Shown here: positions 51,283 through 61,900 of the stretch, piece after piece | Numbering within the stretch: position 1 is the stretch's first letter | How the letters are laid out: each line of letters begins with the position of its first letter | Assembly: GCA_016758965.1 (NCBI GenBank) | Contig: JAEPRB010000080.1 | Coordinates: forward strand, 2,501-66,500 | From: Circinella minor | Taxonomy: Eukaryota > Mucoromycota > Mucoromycetes > Mucorales > Lichtheimiaceae | DNA length: 64,000 nucleotides | Direction: 5' to 3' | Notes under the pieces: generated by a model | What the model was told of the DNA's origin: nothing | The model's input: the letters and a program-made list of their open reading frames with translations, nothing else | Databases searched by the model: none | Translations under genes and position numbers: made by a program

Positions 51283-51612
51283 CTTTGGTTCAAGTAATTT
51301 TTTTCTTGTCTAATATTATTGGATAAGAGAAGTGTATTAACAACTACATTATCGAATTTACAATTATATTCGTTACTATTATCACTATTATCTTGTGTTA
51401 TTTATTTCAAGGCAGGTAAATTGTTATGTTCAGGTCCTGCTTGCATAAAAAAGGAAATCTTTTTTTTTTCAGTATCAGGAGAGGTACGACCTTTTAATTG
51501 ATTTATAATTGATTCAAAAAAGAAGTCACTTTTACTTTTTTTTATATGCTACCTTATCCGCAAGGAAGTTTACGATTTTAAAAATACCAACCACTCATTG
51601 AATCAACAAAAA

Positions 51613-52989
51613 ATGTACCAACAACCGTCTGGTGCTGCTCCTCTTAATACGTGGGGTAATCAACAACAGCAACAACAATCGTTTGGTTATACTTTGGATG
51701 AAGGTTCAAGTGATGAATATACCGATAGCGAAGAAGAAAGCGAGGATGACATGCCTTTAGCAATGTCAAGTTGGGGTGAACAAACCACAACTAAAGAGGG
51801 GACTACTGAATACAATGTCTCTGCAGAAGGTTGGGCTGCACTTATTGATCCCAATTTCAAAGTTGGACCGGGTGGAATCGGTTCAGGAAACTTGCACAGA
51901 CGAGGTGGTAACTATAAACCTGTAGAGGAAGAATATATTTTAAATCATCGATTAAAAAAAGGTGGACCTATGCCTGGAAGTGGAAAGAAAAAGAAAAAAA
52001 GTAGAAGTAAATCGGCGTCAGCCACACCTCCCTCATCTCGTAGTGGCCGAGGACGTAGTCGAGGTGGCTTTCCACCACCATCATCATCATCATCATCATC
52101 CAGAGCACCAAGTCGATATGGACGTGAACCTCCAAGCAATAACGCGTGGGGTGCTCAACAACTGACAGATAAGCCATTTTGGGAACAACCCACTAGTGCT
52201 GCTCCACCCCCTACTAATTACGGATCTGGCGCGTCTGCATCCAAATATGCCCCTGCTGGTGGTGCTGCGGCTTCGCGCTATGCTTCACAGCAACAAACTC
52301 CACAACAACCACAGCAACAATGGGGTCAACAGCAGCAAACTCCACAACAACCACAGCAACAATGGGGTCAACAGCAGCAAACTCCACAACAACCACAACA
52401 ACAATGGGGTCAACAGCAACAACAACAACAGCCACCACAACAATGGGGTCAACAACAACAGCCACCACAACAACAGCAACAACAACCACCACAACAATGG
52501 GGTCAACAACAACAGCAACAACAGCCACCACAACAATGGGGTGCACAGCAGGATGGTGGATCAGCGGCGTCTCGTTATGCCACAGAATCAACACAAGGAT
52601 CTTCTGCATCACGTTATGCAGATGCTGGTTCTGGTGCTTCTAAATGGGCAAGTGGATCATCCGCATCTAAGTATGCATCACCTATGGCAACAAGCTCATC
52701 GGCTGATTCGATCTATGCTTCAGAAGAAGACAAACAATCTACATTGACACAACAACAAAAGCCACCATTATCCAACGCAGAAAACATCTTATCCATTAAT
52801 ATTTCATTTATGCCAGGTGTTTATGCAACTCTAAATGTACCAAATCAAACCCATATCGATTACAACAAATTGGTAGAAGATTTTGTATCTCACCATCGTT
52901 TACAAATGATCGATGAAGCGAAGCGATCATTTACTGCTAATGTTCAGAAATTAGTTGAATTAGAGTATGCAAAGCGACAACAGCAATAA
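51613..52989 (+). CDS. Gln-rich low-complexity protein with ASRYA/ASKYA motifs
   Basis: Single-exon frame of 458 residues; I do not recognise the family. It starts at the ATG in MYQQPSGAAP; an earlier in-frame codon is only TTG. The N-terminus has an acidic Ser/Glu stretch (DSEEESEDDMPLAMSSWGE), then SAEGWAALIDPNF and a basic KKKKKSRSKS segment followed by a Ser/Arg/Gly run. The centre carries three 42-bp units coding QQQTPQQPQQQWGQ, followed by shorter variants ending WGQ. About six ASRYA/ASKYA/ASKWA words flank the Q tract. The C-terminal 80 residues are ordered-looking: ILSINISFMPGVYATLNV and a helix ending KLVELEYAKRQQQ. This tail, with its beta-rich look, may be the conserved functional module. 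A cytoskeletal or assembly role is possible but unproven. Confidence 0.8.
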   Translation: MYQQPSGAAPLNTWGNQQQQQQSFGYTLDEGSSDEYTDSEEESEDDMPLAMSSWGEQTTTKEGTTEYNVSAEGWAALIDPNFKVGPGGIGSGNLHRRGGNYKPVEEEYILNHRLKKGGPMPGSGKKKKKSRSKSASATPPSSRSGRGRSRGGFPPPSSSSSSSRAPSRYGREPPSNNAWGAQQLTDKPFWEQPTSAAPPPTNYGSGASASKYAPAGGAAASRYASQQQTPQQPQQQWGQQQQTPQQPQQQWGQQQQTPQQPQQQWGQQQQQQQPPQQWGQQQQPPQQQQQQPPQQWGQQQQQQQPPQQWGAQQDGGSAASRYATESTQGSSASRYADAGSGASKWASGSSASKYASPMATSSSADSIYASEEDKQSTLTQQQKPPLSNAENILSINISFMPGVYATLNVPNQTHIDYNKLVEDFVSHHRLQMIDEAKRSFTANVQKLVELEYAKRQQQ

Positions 52990-53570
52990 AAAGAGCTTTG
53001 TCCACCTGTTATATGCTTTTTTTTTTACTTACGCACATACGATTTAACAAATTACAACTAGTGCCTAATCATACACATACACGCACACACATTCATGTTT
53101 TAACATGTATAAAAAAAAGAACAAACTCTATACCTCCATTTACAACACATAAAAACACCGTTTCTCCTCCTTCAACTTATTTTTTAACACGTTGGAAATA
53201 ATAAAAAAAAATTTAGCAAAGGAAAAAAGTTATCTGGATAGATAAATAAATAGACCTTTTAAAATATATATTTGATGTTGCTATGAAAGATAAATGAATG
53301 CGTAAGTGAACAATAATAAAAGAGAATGCAAAGATAAGAATACATATAATAAGAATAATAGTAATAGTAAGAATAATAGTGATACAGAAAGAATAGATAA
53401 GAATAATAATAAGAATAATGAAAATGAAAAATGAGGTTTACAAAAATGCAGAAGAGGGGTGGGTAAATTCGTTATTGTTTTTTTTTTCTTTTAGAAATAA
53501 GTCTTGTAATTTGTTTATGAGATGCTTTGATGCTGTTATTGGGTATCAAGTTCATGAAATTGTATTTGTG
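52990..53570. other. Convergent intergenic region
   Basis: No gene seen. A purine-rich run of AATAATA-like repeats lies near 53330-53430. The 3' ends of the Q-rich gene and of the CAP-Gly gene face each other here. Confidence 0.5.
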
Positions 53571-54844
53571 TTACGCAAATCCAAGTTCAGACTTGCGTAC
53601 AAAAGTGCCCCGATGAGGATCTGTGTGGAAATAACGCTGCCCGTTGACTGAACCGTCGTTTTTACCAACTATAATATAAATCGTACGAGACAAAAATTTT
53701 TTAGTTAACTTCTTACTCTCTTTCTAATAGTGCCATAAATGACCATGGGCCTCAATAGCTTAACCATCCTTTTTTTTTATCCAACACTAATCCCTTTTTA
53801 TCAATAGACCAGAAAAGTATGATAATGATTCTTACCTCGACTTTCTAATTCGACACCAACCCAATTATCACCCGATTCAAAATTCACGGTACCCATATAA
53901 CGAACATATCCAAAGATTGGAAGAGGTCGATGAAGTAAATATACTTTGTCTCCTACTTTTAATACACGTTCTTGTTCCTCATCATCGCTATCGCTCTTAT
54001 TTTTGCCTTCATCATCATCTGAGCCCATAATTCGATTCTTCCATGACTTAGAACCTTTCTTGCTTTTCTTCGATGATGATTTTTTACCATTTTTCTTTTT
54101 CTTGTTGTCGTTATCAAGCCATTTTTCATCTGGAAGAGACCAACGTTGACGCGGACGTGAATAAGCAGAGTATCCAGGATTAGGTGACCTAGATCTTGAA
54201 GGCGTCACGGGCAATTCAAATCGTAGAGCTGTCTTTCTTGGCGGTGGAGGAGGTGCGGCTGCGGCTTCCGCGGCTGCTTTTTCTTGTGCATCAATACGAG
54301 CTTGTGTCTCCATGGATAGTAAAAGTTCTAAATCTCCCGACGAAAAATAACTGCTCCTTTCTGTTTCTCGAGGAGTGGAAGGGGTTGAACTACTTTTGAG
54401 TTGGACACGTGGGATAATCATATGTTGCGGACGTTGTTGGTCTTGTTGTTGTTGTAGCTGGGTACTATAATTTTTCAATATAGATGATGTTGGTAAACTT
54501 GAAACACTATCCGTGTCAGAGGAATCAGTACTACTATCATTGTCATCATCAGATGATTCATCTTCGCTACTACTGCTACCAGTAACATAATCTTCTTCTG
54601 TAATACTATTTGGTGTGCTACCCCCAACTTTGGCGGCTGCCGGAGATTGTTGTTGTTTATCACTATTATTGGTCTTTGCAAGTTGAAGTTGATCCGTTAC
54701 AGGCGCAGTAGTTGACGTGGTTTGTCTTGCAAGTATTTGATTCTCATCGGCAATATTACCCGTAGACTTTGTCTTTCGAAGAACAAGTCTAGATGATTTC
54801 TTGTTGTTGTTGTTTTTCTTCTTACGAAAATTGAAGAATGCCAT
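53571..54844 (-). CDS. CAP-Gly domain protein
   Basis: Likely microtubule plus-end or tubulin-binding protein. Two exons, 54844-53836 and 53668-53571, encode 368 residues. Residues 1-290 are disordered: a basic start (FRKKKNNNNKKSS), Ser/Asp clusters, Ala/Pro tracts (PPPPPPRKT) and a Lys/Ser block. The CAP-Gly domain fills the C-terminus at about 298-366: VGDKVYLL, GYVRYMGTVNFESGDNWVGVELES, then after the intron GKNDGSVNGQRYF and a GTFVRKSEL end. The GKNDG motif that contacts EEY/F tails is intact, but it is only recovered by splicing, so exon 1 alone would look like a truncated domain. The protein stops right after the domain, unlike CLIP-170 or tubulin cofactors B and E, which have domains beyond it. 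Divergent from the SNARE gene. Confidence 0.9.
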
Positions 54845-56680
54845 ATAAGTTTAAATGTATACGTTTGTTGAGAAAAAAGTTAAGGAAAAATAAAAAAAAA
54901 GTCAAGAATTTTTTTTTTTTCAAACAAAACTTTATTTATTTAAAAAAAAAGTCCGCCAAAAAAAAAAGAGTGTATGCAACCTTTTTTTGAGACATAAACC
55001 GAGAAAATATCAAAGCAAAAGAGCTGAGCTTTTTTTTAGAAGTTTCTTATACTTTCTTTTAGTAGACAATTATTAATTTGCTCAACTAAGTACATTAGTA
55101 ATAAATTGTTTGACTTCTTCATTATCAAATACTTTACCACAGTGATTATAATTTATTATTACGCCCTTCTTCTCATTTTAATATAAAACATCTCATTTTA
55201 TTATTCTTCTTTCATTTTCTGTAAACTAAAAAAAGAAAAAAAACTTGCTTGTCGTAGTTTCGGACCATAAATCAGTTCCTGGGTCAGTACCGGCCCCACC
55301 ATAAAAGCATGCTACCGCAGCTTACTAACAACGCTAGCCTGGAACGTACTTTTTATAGATGTTTGACTTTGAGATTACCAAATACCGTTACTATGTAAAA
55401 TAGATTAAACCCATTGTTCGTTTTTATTATACTTCCTTCATGCGACTGATTTTTTTTTTATCTTGGTATAATCTTTTTATTAGTTTTTATTAGCTTTTAT
55501 AGCTTTTTTTTGTAGATCATCTCTCTGTTTTTCTTTGTGTTTATGAATCTATATCGTTTAATCAAAGGGAAGCTTAGAAGAAGAAAGAGCATTTTAGAGT
55601 TTTACCAATTAATTTGATCTAGACTATAGACATGTACGTATGCCAAGAATAATTGACCTTGGTCTGTGCGCTTTATAAAAAGCATCAAAACTTGTTGGGT
55701 TATTACTGGATATGTGTATTAATCATCGGGATGAGGCGCCGCCGCAGTAACTCGCTTTTTTTGTGTAATGCAATCTGTACAACATGGTCCTGAATTTTTT
55801 TTTAACATAAGGACATATGACTTGCTGTGTAAGTCCAAAAATGTCATCATTAAAAGCGTCATCATTGTTAGTAGCATTTATGCAAAATGCGCATAACAAG
55901 ATAGTGTATATATCTGTGTATAGTGATGATCCTTCACGATGCTTCTAAAAGGAAATACCATTGAAACTAGTATTTATTAATTTAATATCATGCATACGTA
56001 GTGATGTAGTTGTCTTTTTTGATAATGATATTCTCAAATTTATGAGCTATAAAATCATTTGATCCGATATTATTAATTATTATCGATAAAGAATAGAGAA
56101 GTGTTGTTGTAGATCACTAGCTTACAAATAAACTATAGCAGTGTGAACCTGTTAATAAGGCAATTGAAGATGATGTGATGTGGCAACAACATGTGATTTG
56201 TAATTTGTATATCTCGTGAAAAAGGTTGTGCAATGGTGTCACTTTGTTTGATTCCTATTGGAACAACTCTCTACCCCACTTAAACACTCACCAAAAACAT
56301 TGGAAGAACTAGGTTAATTTATCTGAAATAACTTATGCAGGACACTTGATTGCGAAACAAGTTACTTTTTTTCTGGAATGGATCAAGAACAAGGAAGATG
56401 TGTTTTCACTATTACCAAGGCCCCATTTGTTGACTATAATGATTAAGATGACATACATGGTAACAAAGGCTAGAACTCATTTAGTTATTATATGAAAGTC
56501 GAAAGAGTTACCATTTTCATTATCAGGATAAATTTACCTTATAATCTAACAGCATAATTAAAGATACTGTGGGCTGGATCTTGGTCACACGACTTTAATA
56601 ACCGCGGGATTTTAGAGGGGAAAAGTGAAAAAGAGGGTGACTTTTTCCCTACACGCCAACTAACATTTTTTTTGGTCACT
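54845..56680. other. Divergent intergenic region with a GC-richer island
   Basis: No protein gene seen in 1.8 kb between the CAP-Gly gene and the SNARE gene. A clearly GC-richer block at 55255-55350 stands out, and on the minus strand it is followed by a run of T. A second GC-rich patch lies at 55727-55755. Both are discussed in the findings. Confidence 0.5.
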
Positions 56681-57745
56681 ATGCCTGACCAAACAGAACA
56701 GTTCCGTGCACTTGTTGACAACAAGGCAGTCCATAAACCTACTTCTCCTCAAACTGATAGAAATAAGAAAAAATCATTATCCTATGATGTTTATAGCAAA
56801 GAAGCTTACCGTATCTTCGAACATATCACTAGTTTAAAGCGATTCCTATTGAGCATTCGAAGACCGTACCTCAGTTCTGAATCCCATCGTCGTCATCATC
56901 AATTACGGCATAATAATAATAAAAAATCATCAACGCAACAACAGCAAAAAGAAGCTTCATTGTTTTCATTATTCCCATCCACTGTTCAATCATTAACTGA
57001 TAATGAACGTGACGAAATCGATTTTCAAGCTAAAGTAATTATTCGACGATGTATGGATCGTATCAAGGAACTAGAACAGGCAGAACAATTACGTCAACAA
57101 CAAGAAAAACAAGAAAAGCAAAAAAGTTTTAGCAAATTCTTTCAATCATTACTATCCTCTAATAATGCGATAACGGCTGAAGATATAATGGCCCTTCATC
57201 GAAGTAGTATGACTTGGTTACTGAATAAACGGTTGTCCGAAGTTTCAGAATTACAAAGAAATCAACAAGAAATTCGATTAACGAGAGAATTGGAAAAAAA
57301 TGAAAATCATCTTTATAAGTCCTCGTCATCAGCAGTAAAAGTCGAAGAGGATCCTATCTACAAGTTTGATCAAGGAGATTATCAAGATGATGATGAGCCT
57401 GCTTTTCAAATGGATGGGTTATCTCAGGATCAAATGCAAATGTTGGAGAAGGAGAATTCAACCATGGTCGAAGAGTTAAATAATACATTGAATGAGGTAC
57501 GCAATGCAGAAAAGGCATTATTGGAAATATCTACGTTACAAAATGAATTGACAAATCATTTGGCGGCTCAAACGGCTCAAACGGATCAATTATATGCGGA
57601 TGCTATTGCATCAACGGAACGAGTGGAGCAAGGGAATGTCCAACTGATTCAAACGCGTGAAAGAAATCGAGGCACGCGTCATTTTACTTTATTCTTTTTG
57701 TTGATGGCAAGTTTTGTATTGCTATTTCTGGATTGGTATGCATAA
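56681..57745 (+). CDS. ER SNARE, Ufe1/syntaxin-18 family
   Basis: Qa-SNARE of the endoplasmic reticulum, used for retrograde Golgi-to-ER fusion together with Sec20, Use1 and Sec22. Single exon, 354 residues. The ATG at 56681 gives MPDQTEQFRALVD; the codons before it are not ATG. The N-terminal half is helical and matches the syntaxin-18 N domain loosely. The SNARE helix at about 248-330 begins LSQDQMQMLEKENSTMVEELNN in conserved fashion, has the central Gln in AAQTAQTDQ, and continues STERVEQGN. The anchor is FTLFFLLMASFVLLFLDWYA at the extreme C-terminus; the LLFLDWY ending is a hallmark of syntaxin 18. Length is normal for the family. Family assignment is secure. Confidence 0.93.
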   Translation: MPDQTEQFRALVDNKAVHKPTSPQTDRNKKKSLSYDVYSKEAYRIFEHITSLKRFLLSIRRPYLSSESHRRHHQLRHNNNKKSSTQQQQKEASLFSLFPSTVQSLTDNERDEIDFQAKVIIRRCMDRIKELEQAEQLRQQQEKQEKQKSFSKFFQSLLSSNNAITAEDIMALHRSSMTWLLNKRLSEVSELQRNQQEIRLTRELEKNENHLYKSSSSAVKVEEDPIYKFDQGDYQDDDEPAFQMDGLSQDQMQMLEKENSTMVEELNNTLNEVRNAEKALLEISTLQNELTNHLAAQTAQTDQLYADAIASTERVEQGNVQLIQTRERNRGTRHFTLFFLLMASFVLLFLDWYA

Positions 57746-58242
57746 AACAAATCCCGTATACTCATCTCTCTCCCCTTCCGCTTCCTCAAGTAGGATATAC
57801 TTTCTACTATTACTACCCTGATTCAAAAAAAAAAAAGTCGTAGCACAATCAAACGTACACTTTGTTATTACTCTCATTTCCCTCTATTTCCTCGAAATAA
57901 ATTTTCCAGTATTTGGAAACTTGGAAGTCATGGTCTTACTGTCACTTGGTGAGTTTATCCATAATGGCTTTTTATTGCCTAGTTACAAACTTGTCTATTT
58001 TTCTACCATAGAAACCATCTACTTTACAACGGCTGCTTTGGACATAATCAGAGAAGCATATTTTATTAGGAGAATGAAAGTATTATGAATTTATTTTCTT
58101 TTAATGATCAGTACAGATAATATAACCGGTTTTTGAGAAGACATCTTCTTTATATGATAGGAATTTTTTTCTTCCAGCCCCGACATCCATTTATGCTTTA
58201 TTCACCTTTTCTTACTTCAGCGAATACAACTACATAAAAATA
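57746..58242. other. Intergenic region between SNARE and BORCS8-like genes
   Basis: About 500 bases with no gene seen. The genes on both sides point the same way, so it holds the SNARE 3' end and the promoter of the next gene. Confidence 0.5.
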
Positions 58243-58960
58243 ATGATTACACCAAGTGAAAGTACGGCGTCTTCTTCCTCAACATCAATATCATCTTTAG
58301 CGTCCTCTCAGCAACGACAACAACGACATACTTCTTTGCGTCAACAAACAACATCAATTGATCCATCAGCTTCACCTCCATTTTCAATCGATCAACTATC
58401 CATTCTTGCTCGACGTGCATCAAGCTCCAGTATAACAATATCCGCTTTAACACAACCATTTCAATATCAGCGGTTACCAGATGAACAAGAGCGGCAAAAA
58501 CAAATTTATGATGCGACTCGAAAAGGTATTATATATACCGCTGTTTTTCTGTTACTATCCCAGGAAACGGTTTTCTTGTACTTATATTTCTGTATTTAAT
58601 TATAAAATAATAGTGACAACCGGTATCGGGATGACGACTCAACTTGCATTAAACGATTGTTCGTATGGGTTATATCGTGTCTTTGATCATATACAACGTA
58701 AAGTACCACAAATAGTGGATGAGAAAAAACAGTTATGTACAACTCAAGAACAAGTGGATACAGCAACTGAGGATATTGTGGATGCTCGAAAGGTAGTCGC
58801 GGAAATAGAACGCCTTGAGACTTTCAACAGTATATCCGACATGATAAAATCTTCATTAACGATTGTCAGGGATGCAAAGCAAAAAAAGCAGCGGGAAGAA
58901 GAAGAACAACAGCATCGACGACAACAGCAACGGAATAGTAAAAGACTATTTGGAAACTAA
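58243..58960 (+). CDS. BORCS8-like subunit (MEF2BNB family)
   Basis: Candidate subunit of BORC, the complex that positions lysosomes or endosomes through Arl8 and kinesin in animals. Two exons, 58243-58525 and 58614-58960, encode 209 residues; the 88-nt intron is GT..AG and in frame. Residues 1-85 are Ser/Gln-rich and disordered. The conserved helical part starts after the intron: GMTTQLALNDCSYGLYRVFDHIQRKVPQIV, then a helix with EDIVDARKVVAEIE and TFNSISDMIKSSLTIVRDA. This follows the BORCS8 pattern (anchor helix with SxGLYRVxEHxRRxxP, then DxxxAxxxVxxLE). The tail is Lys/Glu/Gln-rich. The assignment is by remembered pattern, not by search. It follows the ER SNARE gene in tandem, with no operon implied. 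Confidence 0.75.
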
Positions 58961-61900
58961 CCTTGTTATTATTCAATTAACGATACACGATACCCATTAT
59001 AATATACATCCATTATCTATTATTGTTTAATTATGCGATCTGAAGGAGTATTAGAGCGATTCATTTTCATTGTTAGTAATGATATTACACCAGAAGGCCC
59101 TAAAGTTCAAAAAACGGATAATCGGAATAAGTTCAAGAGAGATTATTGTCAGAAGAAGCGTTATTCATAAACGGGAAAAAACATTGGTTACTTGTTGAAA
59201 AGAGCAGGAATACTCCATATAATCCAAACTTTTTGTTTTTGGATGCACGTAAAAAACAAGGTTAAATTCTATAATAATAAAGCTCATTTACTTTTATTTT
59301 ATCTTCTACTAGTTATTGAAATATCTACTTCATCCACTTTTTTTGTTTGTATACTGGAATAACACTATTCCAGAAAACATATATTATATAATTTAATTTT
59401 TCGAGTGCATTTTTGTTGACCATGTCGTATAAATAGAGCATCCGTCGGTATAATAGTAGTTAAGAATAATAGGTATTGGAAAATCACAATGATCATGATC
59501 ACGTTGGGGCAAACTAATCGTCGATGGATCATCCCGACATAATCCATCTTTTTTTCCAAAAATAGTAATAAAAATTTGAAAATCATCGATAGAGGTAAAT
59601 GCAAGCGAAAATAATAATAAAACCTGCATTTTTTTCCTATTTACCGTTGAAACTGATCATTAAAAAATGGAGCAATGTTCGTTGTAATTAAAAATACACT
59701 TAACAGAGGCAGCTTATACATATAATTGAAATGATCTTTGTGGACCAGAACATCATCGTCATCACCATCACATGCTGCGAGATCACACATATTATAAACA
59801 TTCTTCTGTTGATCAATTTTCATCTTCAATATTGTAACCATTGACCAAATGTATATAAGAAGCTGAATTCTCATATACTCACTGAATACATTACCTACCT
59901 CTTTTTTATTTAGTATTTTTTATTCTAATTTAATGTTTCTTTTCGCACCAACAACATTGCACTATTACGATATACTCTGCAAGACGCAGCCTTGTATTTG
60001 CGGGATAATACGTATCCTACTTCATTTATTATTAGTGTGTAATTGCTAATGGAATTATATTTCGATATTGTCATAATTATAATATTGACTATTTTTATTG
60101 CTATTAGATATTAGTAGTAGGTACTACGAATTTTGTATTACCAGTAGGACGCTATCTATAGTCCCCTTGTTGTTTATGTACCAGATATGTTTGAGTGCTA
60201 ATACTATTACGTAGTACATAGTAAAATCAACTTTTCCTTCTTGCACTTCTTGTGGATATGATTTCTTGGACTAAACAACCATAATTGTTAATGTGGAAAT
60301 ACTAAACTACTCAATTCTGGGAATCTCCAATAAAGAAACGCTCGTTTATTTTAAAGCATTCTATGAGTGTTCACTAATAGACCAAGTGCGAAAGACGAGG
60401 CACGCAACATAACAAAACCATTTGTAAGTGCACGTGTGTCTTTTTAATATTATTAAAATTACTTGCTTATACACATTTTTATTGTGAATAATATGCTTCA
60501 CTGAATACAGTGTAATTCATTTGAGAGTTTATTATGATACTACTTCATTAATAGCTGGCGCACATATTTGTTTTTTCCACTACGAAGCACCGTTGTTTTA
60601 CTATGTATACGAATCGTACAATAAAGAACAGCTAATCCATAGATACCCAGTAATGTAATAGCCCTTGAATGCCACATTGAAAGATATGGATAATATATAG
60701 CGCTTTATTTACAGTTATAATATGTACCCTTACCTACATATACGTTTTTTTTACAGTAAGACTATGACATTAACAATGCACGATATACTGTTTTGGCATT
60801 TGACTAATAATGAAAATTTGCTTTGATAAAGTAAATATAGATAAAGCTGGTATATTCACACTCCTTTTTAGTGGAATACTGACAATTGTAATTTCTGGTG
60901 TAAAGCTGGTAAGTTGAAATCAAACGATTGCTTTTATATCACTTTATACATTTTATTTTATTATTATCAAGATAATAACAGCAGCAATAATATTGCCATT
61001 CGCTTATAGAAAAAATCATCACTACCAGGATAATAGTTTAAATAAGTGTTAAAGCTCCTCGTGACGAATAAGTACGTACGGATGGTTTTAATATTAGCAG
61101 AATCATATAATATTAATATCAGCTAACGAAAAAATTAGCTAGTAATTAAAAATATGTATAGTTCTTACGATGACAAGAATTCCTATTTTATAAAATAAAA
61201 ATATGGTACCTATTCTTATCGTTTCTTTTTTAGCTTTCAAACCTCAATATTCTCACACTCTTTACTAACTATACACGGAACAAATTTGATTATTAAAACA
61301 CCATAGGAGTGAAAAAAACGAATCTTTTAATATATTATGACTGCTCCAGTTATTTTTGCTCTTGCCCTAATCAGCAACACTTCATCTTCTGAGATAAGAA
61401 TACGTACTCAACTGTTAGGAGTTGACCACAGTGTTGGATAAAATGAGATTCTGAGATGCCATTGTTAATAATAGTAAGCTGAAGTATACCATTATTGTAG
61501 TTGCTTACCATATCTGTGGTACGTTGTGGCACAATGATGCTAACTCAATAAACTAGTTTTGATCTAGAAGTACAATATTTGCAACAAACAAGATATTATT
61601 AAAACTCCAGAATAAGGGTCCCACATATGATTTTCGCGATCTTGCATTTTACTTTCTCAGAACTATAATATCATTTTGGTATTTTTAACTTTGCAATTAT
61701 TCCCACAGAATTAAAATACTAAACTGGGAACTATCAGTAAAAACTCACTATTTACTATTACTAGAAAAAAGTATTACTTTTCAAGTAATGTAAAACGTTT
61801 TTATACGATATAATTTAACGCAGATTACCATTATATACTAGTTATGCCTAGTAGTATTGATAGCAGCAGCAAACAACGTCTTTATGAATGAACTTTAATA

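Larger units (their letters stand above)
41746..51612. other. Gene desert, 9.9 kb
   Basis: I could not support any protein gene or RNA gene here. The left 1 kb is presumably the Ras-GEF promoter. The rest is AT-rich with homopolymer runs, (TA)n/(TG)n tracts near 42240-42290 and 45553-45600, many TACGTA palindromes (over twenty by eye), a MITE at 50406-50581 and an A28 run at 51255-51282. Open frames at 46028, 46954, 47460 and 48574 lack recognisable motifs, and several begin without an ATG. Confidence 0.6.

Noticed and set aside
59641..59874. Upstream minus-strand frame that could be joined to the secreted-protein candidate
   Set aside because: The join would need a 21-nt intron, too short for spliceosomal removal.
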